This document shows positions 8,201 to 15,300 of a stretch of DNA of 17,858 nucleotides, one piece after another. The first letter of the stretch is position 1; each line of letters starts with the position of its first letter. Both the position numbers and the translations under genes were made by a program. The DNA is from Capsulimonas sp039928515 (GTDB lineage Bacteria > Armatimonadota > Armatimonadia > Armatimonadales > Capsulimonadaceae). The stretch lies in assembly GCF_039928515.1 (NCBI RefSeq), contig NZ_JBDSSZ010000331.1, one strand, 5' to 3'. The notes under the pieces are model-generated. The model was given only the letters and a program-made list of their open reading frames with translations. It was not told the DNA's origin and made no database searches.

Positions 8201-8384
8201 CGCCGCTCGGCCCGAATACCGAAACGGTCACTTGGGCCGTTGTCTCCGTAGGAAACTCCACCGCGTATCCCGCCAGCGGCAGCCGTTCGGAAAGCAGTTC
8301 GGGAAGCGTTTCCCGAAGAAATCGGTCGTAAGATTCTTGGTGCCATGTCGTTTCCGTCATCTGGATCATTCGATGTTCTCCCAT
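5229..8384 (-). CDS. Compact single-chain RNA polymerase-like protein (fused beta and beta' catalytic cores)
   Basis: A 1,051-aa protein, numbered from the ATG at 8384. RpoB-like part: GRVSPLETPEGSN (194-206), NMMRQWLP...VQTGYE (258-279), APWGEDTFEDSVVISE (296-311), the beta double-psi barrel GDRLSNRHGAK (337-347), SRLNLGQLWE (378-387) and GQALGYLEYAALREIGA (481-497). RpoC-like part: a likely clamp-helix hairpin (about 589-636), VVFSGRAIVSPG (650-661), the catalytic NVDFDGD (756-762, three metal-binding Asp), PSMDSLWGLAQL (800-811), SGARGS (931-936) and a shortened bridge-helix region (about 957-990). Only 34 residues separate FEDS from GDR, against about 250 in E. coli beta, so the flap is absent. 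No zinc ribbon or trigger loop is seen. The ATG at 8369 is the better start: it overlaps the sigma stop (ATGA) and has GGGAG 8 nt upstream, giving 1,046 aa. Predicted RNA synthesis is inferred, not shown. The nearest known analogue is phage YonO. Confidence 0.9.
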   Translation of the reverse strand: MGEHRMIQMTETTWHQESYDRFLRETLPELLSERLPLAGYAVEFPTETTAQVTVSVFGPSGEASATFDGLCRPDREGMLWLGGDQGSIHGGPAWAHPRIMLPYADQEDLEAANIKCIGECLYDDIEARLGEATEELPWDESLLRSWLPLDVWFASFYSERSQWLDKTNWLARKIHARRLFIPSATGALTAANIGRVSPLETPEGSNVNKICAIAMGAVIRDGKLMIVDDAPEAGFGLPAMMIPFIEHSSDARLIMSCNMMRQWLPTTKSEPALVQTGYEPDVPGFWCGRSLLTAYAPWGEDTFEDSVVISESCAKRFPRDPAPTQWYRERYTPIQAGDRLSNRHGAKCTIGRILPDDEMPHLDGVAVDLVYSPSGVISRLNLGQLWEAAAGRIAHLTGEPFIAPPFHGSSQNDLRAQLKNLGLPDDGLGQLTLGKDGPALDRPSCVGWVYWGRLDHEAATKTSYTTGAEGTAGSNGGAAPGQALGYLEYAALREIGAYETIREQYHTRSQRNPEAATLAERLAHGPVKQEPGSSPAFADLTARLAAAGIGADLTGGILQLSLCAPSSGLELARPVPHPWLRGVEVRSVGNFRASAGFDDIEKVNAQLGRLIQSGAPETLIRKGSVALEANVSAYFEALVGPETLQWSEDVVFSGRAIVSPGSGLALDEVALPEEMAWALFTPMLMREFSDADAIARRSPDAAAALDIIMARSWVILASSMLYAQPEFVHTPLLALRPMREAGEVLRIHTVVTSLMNVDFDGDICSIFLPVTEAGQREAGALLTPRACLEREPHLLANLRPSMDSLWGLAQLSLSEPGREELSALGIEPLPEGLLTKRDITDTLIRILENDGLTAAIAASERLRRRGFEAAKRSGWSMGPFLGHTLDLPPKPGAAEWLDAWPRYAEEVTDILTRKTTFDDNDLDPARLSALSGARGSTRLLRNYIVGWGSAEDIHGEPTPTSHGLVESLTTEEVTLFALSLRQAWHRNLRSESAPASQAPSSGGHHVLARAMRAQYPGAVFARAAVAVEIDPLTEVDSRLFVGLPAISGTRD

Positions 8385-8989
8385 TCCTTCACCATCTCAC
8401 TCCACTCCCGAGCCAACTGCTGACGCGCATGATAGAGTCGCGACTTGACCGTCCCCGTGGGGATGCCAAGCTTCTCGGCCGCCCCCGCCATATCCATCTC
8501 ATCCTCATGCACCAGGGTCCAGACTTCTCGCTTCTCGTCGGAAAGCTGGCCGATCATCCCACGAAGTCGCCGGGCGCTTTCGGCGCTCTGCGCGGCCTCT
8601 TCCGGAGTTTCGGAGGCATCCGCGATCCACTCGGCAGGCAGGTCACGGCGGACCTCATCCGTCGTGACGGTCGGCGGCGCTTCAAGCGCCGTTTCACGCC
8701 GGCGGCGGACCGAGCGCAGATGGTTGAGGGCAAGGTTTGTGGCGGCTCGAAACAGCCATTGTCGAACGCCTCCGCGCCCATCCCACTGGTCTGCCTTGGT
8801 CCATACCCGCAGAAGCAGCTCCTGAAGGAGATCCCCAGCGGCGTCCTCATCACGCACCGTGCGCAGCAGATGCCGGCGCAGGGCGTCCTGATAGCGCTGG
8901 ACTAGCAGCTCAAACGCCGCCTCATCCCGCTCCTGGATACGCTCCATCAATTTGTCGTCATGGTTGTTGGTTATCGGGTTCATTGACAT
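8366..8989 (-). CDS. ECF-type (group 4) RNA polymerase sigma factor
   Basis: About 207 aa from the ATG at 8989; an in-frame TTG at 9022 would add 11 residues and an ATG at 8983 would remove two. None has a clear Shine-Dalgarno, so the start is uncertain. Sigma region 2 spans about 24-98, with the -10-recognising helix around DLLQELLLRVWTKADQW and the conserved VRQWLFRAATNLALNHLRS. A linker of about 40 polar residues follows. Region 4 (about 139-195) contains the helix-turn-helix AAEKLGIPTGTVKSRLYHAR for -35 recognition. Regions 1.1 and 3 are absent, as is usual for ECF sigmas. The gene overlaps the downstream RNA polymerase-like gene by ATGA, implying equal production. No anti-sigma gene is present. 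Whether it serves the housekeeping polymerase or the miniature enzyme is unknown. Family call is firm. Confidence 0.92.
   Translation of the reverse strand: MSMNPITNNHDDKLMERIQERDEAAFELLVQRYQDALRRHLLRTVRDEDAAGDLLQELLLRVWTKADQWDGRGGVRQWLFRAATNLALNHLRSVRRRRETALEAPPTVTTDEVRRDLPAEWIADASETPEEAAQSAESARRLRGMIGQLSDEKREVWTLVHEDEMDMAGAAEKLGIPTGTVKSRLYHARQQLAREWSEMVKEWENIE
8378..8382 (-). promoter_or_regulatory. Shine-Dalgarno deciding the start of the RNA polymerase-like gene
   Basis: GGGAG sits 8 nt before the ATG at 8369. That ATG shares two bases with the sigma-factor stop codon (ATGA). The upstream ATG at 8384 has its purine tract directly abutting it, which is too close. This supports coupled translation from 8369. 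Confidence 0.65.
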
Positions 8990-9045
8990 ACCAAGGACAC
9001 CGGAGGGAGGGCGCGGGTTCAATGCGGGCGAAAGAAAACGACAAA

Positions 9046-9071
9046 TGGCCCATCCAAATTTGGATGGGCCA
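9046..9071. terminator. 26-nt perfect palindrome, probable terminator of the four-gene operon
   Basis: TGGCCCATCCAAA is followed directly by its reverse complement. Read on the minus strand it lies about 58 nt after the isomerase-like stop and is followed by the T-rich TTTGTCGTTTTCTTTC, as expected for an intrinsic terminator. It separates the four-gene operon from the sigma gene. It has no unpaired loop in the DNA and could also act as an operator or attenuator for the sigma gene, whose start is only 56-83 nt further on. Confidence 0.6.
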
Positions 9072-9128
9072 AAAATTAGGGAGAACGCGGCAGAGATTGA
9101 TCACGTTGGACGTGAATTCCTTCTTCTA

Positions 9129-9479
9129 TTACTCCATTAGAAGCATGCCGAGCGGCTTGAGCGGCCCAAGCGGAATGAGCTCGAATGTCATCAAGCCGGC
9201 CACGCCTAAGGGAAGTTTTTCGAGAAGTTCGTGCGCCTCGGCGGCCGTCGTCACATTCAGAATGAAGACGACGCCATTCGACCCTGTCTGGAAGAACCAC
9301 TGGTCGATTTTACCGGCCAGATGGAGACGGACGGTCGCTGGCGCTTCAAAGGGCATGATCTGCGCAATGGCTTCGGGCGTCGCCTTGGCGGTCAGGGAGC
9401 TGATCGCGAGGATTTTGGTCGTGGGGACGGCGTCTGGCGCCGCTGTGACAGGCGCGCTCGGATTTTGAATTTCGGACAT
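9129..9479 (-). CDS. Muconolactone delta-isomerase-like small protein
   Basis: A 116-aa protein starting at the ATG at 9479, with AGGAG 7 nt upstream; the frame is open further upstream, but those residues overlap the preceding gene. After a 20-residue low-complexity N-terminus it has one ferredoxin-like alpha/beta domain (about 22-116). The pattern VFILNVTTAAEAHELLEKLP followed by AGLMTFELIPLGPL resembles the muconolactone delta-isomerase-like superfamily (MIase-like, dimeric alpha-beta barrel). True isomerases act in catechol degradation, but many relatives are uncharacterised, so the reaction is not assigned. It is the last gene of a four-gene operon, 16 nt after the dehydrogenase. Its ribosome site (TAGGAGAAAT) is identical to that of the dehydrogenase. 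Confidence 0.72.
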   Translation of the reverse strand: MSEIQNPSAPVTAAPDAVPTTKILAISSLTAKATPEAIAQIMPFEAPATVRLHLAGKIDQWFFQTGSNGVVFILNVTTAAEAHELLEKLPLGVAGLMTFELIPLGPLKPLGMLLME

Positions 9480-9495
9480 GAGATTTCTCCTATAG

Positions 9496-10239
9496 TTAGC
9501 GCTGCGGTAGTCGGGCGGACATCTTGGCTTGAAACGCCTTGGGATCGGAGGTGAAGGCGGCGTAAGCGCCGCGTGACAAAGCCCCCGCGACGACTTCGTC
9601 GTTCTGACCCGCTTGGATCGCATCCAGGGAATCTGAAACAACTTCCTCGGGCGTCAAGCGCGGCTCCGGCAATCGCGCGCCCATCGGCGTCTCCGTCTGA
9701 GCCGCGAGAACGCCGACAACCAGTGTCCCCTGCGCCGAAAGCTCAGCCCGGATGCTGCGTGTGAGGGACAGGCCCGCCGCCTTGGACGCCGAATAGGTTG
9801 CGGCCATAGGCAGGCTCACCAGCGCCACCATCGACAGCATGTTCAGGATGGCCCCGCCACCCGACGCCGCAAGGATCGGGCCAAAGGCGCGGGTCAGCGC
9901 CAGAGTACCGAAGTAATTGACGTCCATCTCCCGGCGCGCGCTGGAGAGATCGGGCGCCGAGATCGCGCCTTCGAACGCGGCGAAGCCGGCGTTGTTGACG
10001 AGAAATGTCACATCCGGCGCAGCAGCGACCGCCGCTTCGATTTGCGCCAGATCGGTCACATCGAGCGTGAGAGGAATCAGGCGCTCGTCCCCACCCGCCA
10101 TCAGATCCGAGAGCGAAGCGGCGTCGCGCGCCGCGATATAAACTTTCGCGGCGCCGCGTTTTAGCAGTTCGCTGACAAAGGCTCGTCCAATACCGCCGTT
10201 GGCGCCCGTCACAAGAGCAACACAACCAGTAATATCCAT
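9496..10239 (-). CDS. Short-chain dehydrogenase/reductase (classical SDR)
   Basis: A 247-aa NAD(P)-dependent oxidoreductase of the usual classical-SDR length. Visible motifs are the Rossmann glycine motif TGANGGIG (11-18), the LDVTD adenine-contact motif (59-63), NNAG (82-85), the catalytic serine S136 (NMLSM) and YSASK (Y149, K153). The arginine after the second strand (AARDA, about 37-40) favours NADP(H), as inference. The substrate is unknown. The start ATG at 10239 has an excellent TAGGAGAAATTT leader. It lies 53 nt after the upstream alpha/beta hydrolase and 16 nt before the isomerase-like gene, consistent with one operon acting on a small organic substrate. Confidence 0.93.
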   Translation of the reverse strand: MDITGCVALVTGANGGIGRAFVSELLKRGAAKVYIAARDAASLSDLMAGGDERLIPLTLDVTDLAQIEAAVAAAPDVTFLVNNAGFAAFEGAISAPDLSSARREMDVNYFGTLALTRAFGPILAASGGGAILNMLSMVALVSLPMAATYSASKAAGLSLTRSIRAELSAQGTLVVGVLAAQTETPMGARLPEPRLTPEEVVSDSLDAIQAGQNDEVVAGALSRGAYAAFTSDPKAFQAKMSARLPQR

Positions 10240-10292
10240 AAATTTCTCCTATCAGAATCCCGATCATTTTCCGAAAATTTGCGCAGATGGAA

Positions 10293-11162
10293 TCAGGAAA
10301 GCATCGCCTGTGCGACTTCGGCAGGCATGTCCGATTGCACCCAATGCCCTGCCGGCAGCAGATGAAGCGTGGCGTGCTGGAAGTGGGAAGCACGATCTCG
10401 GCCCACATCCGCCGTGATGTAGGGATCAAGTTCTCCCCAGATCACCTTGACCGGCAAATCGAGATGCTTTAACTCAGGCAGGCGCCGCGTATTTCGCGCC
10501 AGCTCCGCAAAGAAGTGCGAAGCAAGCTGCATGAACGCAGGACCGGAACTTGGCGGCTGAGTGAAGTTGTCGGCGATGAGCTGCCCAATCGACGTTTCGA
10601 AGCGCTCCTTTTGATCCGGCGGCAACGGATCGGCGAACAGCGTTTTCTGCCAGCCGAGCAGCCAGCCAAACTGCGTAGGACTCTGCGCGATGGCGGCGCT
10701 CAGCGCGCTCATACTATGGGTCGCGAACAATGTCACCATCTCCGGCCAGACAATGGGAAATGCGTCGTCGTAACCCGAGTTCAAGATACACAGCGATTCC
10801 ACGCGCTCTGGATGCGCCAGCGTAAAGTTGATCGCCGTCGGCCCCGAGGAGTCGTGCGCGACGGGAACGATTGTTTCCAATCCCAGGGCTTCGATCACCC
10901 TTTCCAAGTCGCCCAGCTGCTGCCCGAAATTATAAACGGCGCCGGGAAGTTTGTCGGAGGCGCCGAACCCCAGAAAATCAAACGTGACGACCCACCGGCC
11001 GGCGGCGACAAGGTGCGGGACAAGATCGTCGTAAATGCGCAGGTTGTCGGGGAAGCCGTGCATGAGCACAAAGGCAGGCCCGTCGCCGGCGTAGTCGCGC
11101 GTGTAGATGCGTCCCTGGCCATGGGAAACGTAGTGTTCGGTAAAGAATGGTTTGCCGTCCAT
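10293..11162 (-). CDS. Alpha/beta hydrolase with Asp nucleophile (haloalkane dehalogenase / epoxide hydrolase-like)
   Basis: A 289-aa cytoplasmic alpha/beta-fold hydrolase. The oxyanion motif HGFPDN is at 35-40. The nucleophile elbow reads VAHDSSGP, placing an aspartate (D104) where esterases have serine, as in haloalkane dehalogenases, fluoroacetate dehalogenases and epoxide hydrolases. D246 (WGELDPY) is a candidate third triad member and H273 (AGHWVQSD) the catalytic histidine. The cap domain spans about 135-215. The start ATG at 11162 has GAGGAG about 8 nt upstream. It lies 23 nt after the haloperoxidase-like gene. Dehalogenase versus epoxide hydrolase cannot be settled: no obvious halide-binding Trp follows the nucleophile and the cap tyrosines of epoxide hydrolases were not identified. 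Confidence 0.88.
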   Translation of the reverse strand: MDGKPFFTEHYVSHGQGRIYTRDYAGDGPAFVLMHGFPDNLRIYDDLVPHLVAAGRWVVTFDFLGFGASDKLPGAVYNFGQQLGDLERVIEALGLETIVPVAHDSSGPTAINFTLAHPERVESLCILNSGYDDAFPIVWPEMVTLFATHSMSALSAAIAQSPTQFGWLLGWQKTLFADPLPPDQKERFETSIGQLIADNFTQPPSSGPAFMQLASHFFAELARNTRRLPELKHLDLPVKVIWGELDPYITADVGRDRASHFQHATLHLLPAGHWVQSDMPAEVAQAMLS

Positions 11163-11185
11163 GTCATACTCCTCGATTATTTTCG

Positions 11186-12193
11186 TCAGGATTTGAGAAA
11201 GGCCAGGAGATCGGCGTTCACTTCATTGGCCAGCGTCGTGCATAGCCCGTGCGGCGCGCCGGGGTAAACCTTGAGCTTCGCGCCCTTGACCATCTTGACC
11301 GTGCGCAGCGACGCAATGTCGATGGGAACGATCTGGTCGGCGTCACCCTGCAAAACAAGCGTTGGGATATCGAACTTCGCCAAGTCTCCTCGGAAGTCCG
11401 TTTCGGAGAACGCCTTGATGCAATCGTATTGGCCCTGGATCGACCCCATCATCCCCTGGAGCCAGAACGAGTCGCGGACGCCCTGCGAGATCTTCGCGTC
11501 CGACTTGTTGTAGCCGTAGAACGGCATGCAGAAATCCTTGTAGAACTGGGCGCGGTCCCCAAGCACCGCAGCGCGAATACCGTCGAACACTTCGATCGGC
11601 GCGCCGATCGGATTGTCCGTCGTCTTCAGCATCATCGGCGGGACGGAAGAGATCAGAACAGCCTTGGCGATCCGCTTCGAGCCGTGCCGGCCGATGTAGC
11701 GAGCCACCTCACCGCCTCCCGTGGAGTGCCCGACCAGCGTGACGTCCTTCAAACCGAGGGTTTCAATCAGCGTGGACAAATCGTCCGCGTAGGTGTCCAT
11801 ATCGTTCCCGGCCCAGGTCTGGCTGGAGCGGCCATGGCCGCGCCGGTCGTGGGCGATCACCCGGTAGCCGTGCTCGGCCAGGAAGATCATCTGGGCGTCC
11901 CAGGCGTCGGCGCTCAGCGGCCAGCCATGGCAGAAGACCACGGGAAGTCCCTTGCCCCAATCTTTGTAGTAGATCTTCGTTCCGTCTTTCGTCAAAACTG
12001 TGTTCATGGTGTGCGCTCCTATGAAGTCGGTGGGTGAAGTCGGCGCTGCGGCCGATGCTTTAGGACTGACAAATGCGGGAAGCGCCGCCGCAATCGCTGC
12101 GCCCACGCCCATCAGCAGGGCGCGGCGTCGGGAGATTGCGGGAACGGCGGCGATATTCTCGATGTCCATTGGCGCGATCGTTTCCAGGGTCAT
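11186..12193 (-). CDS. Tat-exported alpha/beta hydrolase of the non-heme haloperoxidase/arylesterase group
   Basis: 335 aa from the ATG at 12193, chosen because GGAGG lies 6 nt before it; the alternative ATG at 12205 overlaps that ribosome site. A twin-arginine signal (SRRRALLMG at 21-29, then a hydrophobic stretch and an Ala-rich cleavage region to about 50) precedes the enzyme, which on its own would begin near MNTVLTKDG (about 63). Catalytic triad: S157 in GHSTGGGEV, D286 in GDADQ and H315 in APHGL. The segments HGWPLSADAWD and DRRGHGRSSQ are typical of cofactor-free chloroperoxidases, which are perhydrolases/esterases in practice. The Tat extension is unusual for the family and suggests action outside the cytoplasm. 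It is the first gene of the operon, divergent from the SARP-type regulator. Confidence 0.9.
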   Translation of the reverse strand: MTLETIAPMDIENIAAVPAISRRRALLMGVGAAIAAALPAFVSPKASAAAPTSPTDFIGAHTMNTVLTKDGTKIYYKDWGKGLPVVFCHGWPLSADAWDAQMIFLAEHGYRVIAHDRRGHGRSSQTWAGNDMDTYADDLSTLIETLGLKDVTLVGHSTGGGEVARYIGRHGSKRIAKAVLISSVPPMMLKTTDNPIGAPIEVFDGIRAAVLGDRAQFYKDFCMPFYGYNKSDAKISQGVRDSFWLQGMMGSIQGQYDCIKAFSETDFRGDLAKFDIPTLVLQGDADQIVPIDIASLRTVKMVKGAKLKVYPGAPHGLCTTLANEVNADLLAFLKS

Positions 12194-12383
12194 AAGATCC
12201 TCCATGGCGAATCCGAAATTGGCTGCGTCTCAGGACGCGTTCTTGCATCGTTCACGGTCATTATCTCAGCCGCGCCTTCCCGCAGCCTTCCCGTTTGGAA
12301 GGAATAACGTTCCGAACAATCGAAATCGATTTCAAGAAGATTTTTTGAGCGTGCAGGCTTCCCTGTCCTCTTCGGAAAGGGCA
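12194..12383. promoter_or_regulatory. Divergent promoter/operator region between hydrolase operon and SARP-type regulator
   Basis: This 190-bp gap contains two dyads: TTTGGAA-N9-TTCCGAA (12295-12317, one mismatch, with a nested GGAA-N5-TTCC) and the perfect 12-bp palindrome GAAATCGATTTC (12323-12334). They lie 50-90 bp before the regulator start and 100-140 bp before the hydrolase start, suitable for an activator controlling both directions. SARP proteins more often bind direct repeats, so another factor is also possible. I found no confident -10/-35 pair. Confidence 0.4.
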
Positions 12384-15300
12384 ATGATGGGTACGCAAAA
12401 CTCCGAAGCGTCGTTGGCGATCACTTTGTTCGGGCCGATGCAAGCGTTTGTGGATGGCCGGCCGCTGCCGCCGCTGCGATCCCGCAAGAGCCGGTGGCTG
12501 CTGGCGCTGCTCGTGCTGCGTCATGGCCATTCGGTGGAGCGCGCATGGCTCTGCGAAATGCTCTGGCTCGATGCGTTTCCCGATCGATCCGCCGCCAATC
12601 TCAATCCGGCCTTGAGCGATCTGCGCCGGGCGCTTGGAAGCCAGTCCGGGCGCGTGCAGTCGCCCAGCCGGCACACGCTGCGCCTGGATCTCGGCGGCGC
12701 CTCAGTAGACCTCCTTGAGTTCGACGCCGCGATCGACAGCCAAACGCCCGAAGCGCTGGAGCGCGCAGCGGCGCTGTATCGGGGTCCGCTGCTGGAAGGA
12801 TGCAATGAAGAGTGGGCGTTGGAGGAGCGCACAGCGCGCGAACAAGAGTGTTTGAAGGCGCTGGAAACATTGGCGGGAAACGCCCTGGCGGCGGGAGATC
12901 ACACGGCGACGGCTGATTATTACCGGCGCGCCATCCGTATTGCGCCGCTCTGGGAAGCGGCTCAGCGGGGACTGATGCAGGCGCTTTTCCAGGCAGGCGA
13001 CGATAACGCCGCGCTGAGCGTCTACCGGACATTCGCGCAGACCCTGCGCCGGGACGATCCCAGGGCCGCTCCCGACGAACAAACAACGGCGCTCTACTCC
13101 CAAGGGCGCGCCGAGATGCAGCGGCGTGCGTCCTTGCCGGCCATGACGGTCCCGAAAAGCGCGCCGTCACCGAAGCCGCCAGGGTATCTTCCCAAGCCGC
13201 TGACGGATCTGATCGGACGCAAGGACGAGCGCGCAGAGGTGATGCAGCGGATCGGGGTGTCTCGGCTGGTGACTCTGACCGGCCCGGGCGGCATTGGCAA
13301 AACGCGTCTAGCGCTCACGGCCGCAGAAGAATCCGCCCCGCAGTTCGTCGATGGAGTTTGGCTGGCGGCGCTGGAAACGCTTTCGGATGGAGCAAGCGTC
13401 GTGGGACAGATTGCTTCTGTTCTGAATCTGAAGGAAACGCCGGACCAGCCGCTGCTGGAAACGCTGATCGATTATCTGCGTCACAAGGATCTTCTCCTGG
13501 TGCTGGACAACTGCGAGCATCTGCTTGACGCCATTGCGCAGACCGCCGATCGCCTGCTGCGAGAGTGCGGTGGCGTGCGCGTGCTGGCGACGAGCCGTGA
13601 GGCGCTGCGGATGACGGGCGAGGTCGCCTGGCAAGTTCCATCGCTGTCGACGCCGGACCCGGCGCATTTGCCGCAAAACCCGGCGGCGCTTTGTCGGGCG
13701 CTGATGGGTTACGAAAGCGTGCAGCTGTTCGTGGAGCGTGCGCAGGCGGCGCGGAACGACTTCGCGCTGACGGGGGCCAACGCGGCGGCGGTCGCGGAGA
13801 TCTGCGCGCGGCTGGAGGGCGCTCCGCTGGCGATTGAGCTGGCCGCCGCTCGTATTCGGGCGATGACGGCCGAGCAGATGGCGGCCCGACTGGACGATCA
13901 TTTGACCCTGTTGTCGGGAGGAAGCCGCGCCGCGATGTCTCGCCAGCAGACGATGCGAGCGACTCTGGACTGGTCGTTTGCGCTCCTGACCGTTCAGGAG
14001 CAGATCCTGCTGGCGCGGGTATCCGTGTTTTCCGGAGGCTGGACTCTGGAGGCTGCAGAAGCAGTGTGCGCCGGGGATGACATTCCTCGGAGCGCCGTCT
14101 TAGATCTGCTGACATCTTTGGTGGACAAATCGCTCATCATCTTTGACGGAAGCGCAGCGGCCGAACGATATCGGATGCTGGAAACGGTGCGCCAGTATGG
14201 AGCGGAGCATTTGCAGGAAGGCGCAGAGGTTTGCGGCCGTCATCTGGCTTGGGCGGCGGCGCTTGTCGAGGCGGCGACCCAGCTTCGAGGCGCGGAGTTG
14301 TTTCAGCAGTTAGCGGCCTTGGAAGCAGAGTACAGCAATCTTGCGGCGGCGCTTGCCTGGGTCGGGATGCAGCCGGACACCGACACGGAGGCGGCGCGTA
14401 TCGGCCTGAGTCTCGCCGGAGGGCTGTCCCAATACTGGCACATGCACGCCCTTCATGTCCAGGGCAGGCGTTATCTCATCCAGGCGCTGGATCGACCGGG
14501 CGCGCGGGAAACGACAGCGGCGCGGGCGCGCGCGCTCAACGGCGCGGGGGTGCTGTCTTATAGCCATGGCGACTACAGCGCGGCCCGAGGTTTCTATTCT
14601 GAGTGTTTGGATGTCCGCCGGCAGCTTGACGATGGACGCGGCCAAGCCGTCGCGCTCAACAATCTCGGCAATGTGGCGCTAATCCTATGCGATCCCTTGA
14701 GCGCCCGAGCGTTGTTCGAGGAAGCGCAAGTTCGGTTCCAAGACGCCGAAGACGTGCGCGGATCGGCGCAGGCGCTCAGCAACCTGGCGAATGTGGCGTA
14801 CTACCTCAAGGAGTATGAGACATCGCGGAATTTTTACGAACAGGTGATTGTCATTTTTCAATCGATGAACGACACCCACTCCGTGGCGCGCACCCTTGGA
14901 AACCTTGGTAACGTCGCCTATGAGCAGGCGGATTATACAGAGGCGCGCGTTCGGCACGAGCAATCTCTGGATCTGTTTCGAGAATTCAAGGACTATTCCG
15001 GCGTCGCGAGGCAGCTGGTGCACATTGGGAATGCGATGCGCCGACAAGGAGAGGATTCGTCAGCGGAGGCCCTCTACGAGGAGGCTCTCGGTCTCTTCCG
15101 CCAGACGGCGGATCAACAGGGCGTCTCCGAAGCGCTGACTCGCCTCGGGTTCATCGCCGACAAAAAAAACAAGCTCTTGGCCGCCAAATCTCTGCACCAG
15201 CAAAGTCTAGAAATTGGCCGGTCGGTCGGCTACAAGCTAGGCACACTGGACAACTTGAAAGCACTGGCGGGCATTGAGGACAAGCAGGGACGCCCAGAGC

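Noticed and set aside
5229..8384. Housekeeping rpoB or a natural full rpoB-rpoC fusion
   Set aside because: Far too short, with major conserved domains (flap, zinc ribbon, trigger loop, jaw) missing and no ribosomal-protein neighbours (rplL, rpsL) as in the normal rpoBC locus.
5229..8384. Decaying remnant of an rpoBC fusion
   Set aside because: Uninterrupted frame over 3 kb, catalytic motifs intact, coupled start and a hairpin at the end; deletions fall at domain boundaries rather than randomly.
7164..8423. 419-aa open frame on the plus strand opposite the RNA polymerase-like gene
   Set aside because: No domain-like pattern and Arg-rich composition; the minus strand carries the conserved polymerase motifs throughout the same bases.
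9480..9641. 54-residue N-terminal extension of the isomerase-like protein
   Set aside because: It overlaps the end of the dehydrogenase gene; the ATG at 9479 has a near-perfect ribosome site identical to that of the dehydrogenase.
12000..12383. N-terminal extension of the SARP-type regulator up to 12000
   Set aside because: It overlaps the divergent hydrolase gene, lacks family similarity, and a good start with GGAAAGG exists at 12384/12387.
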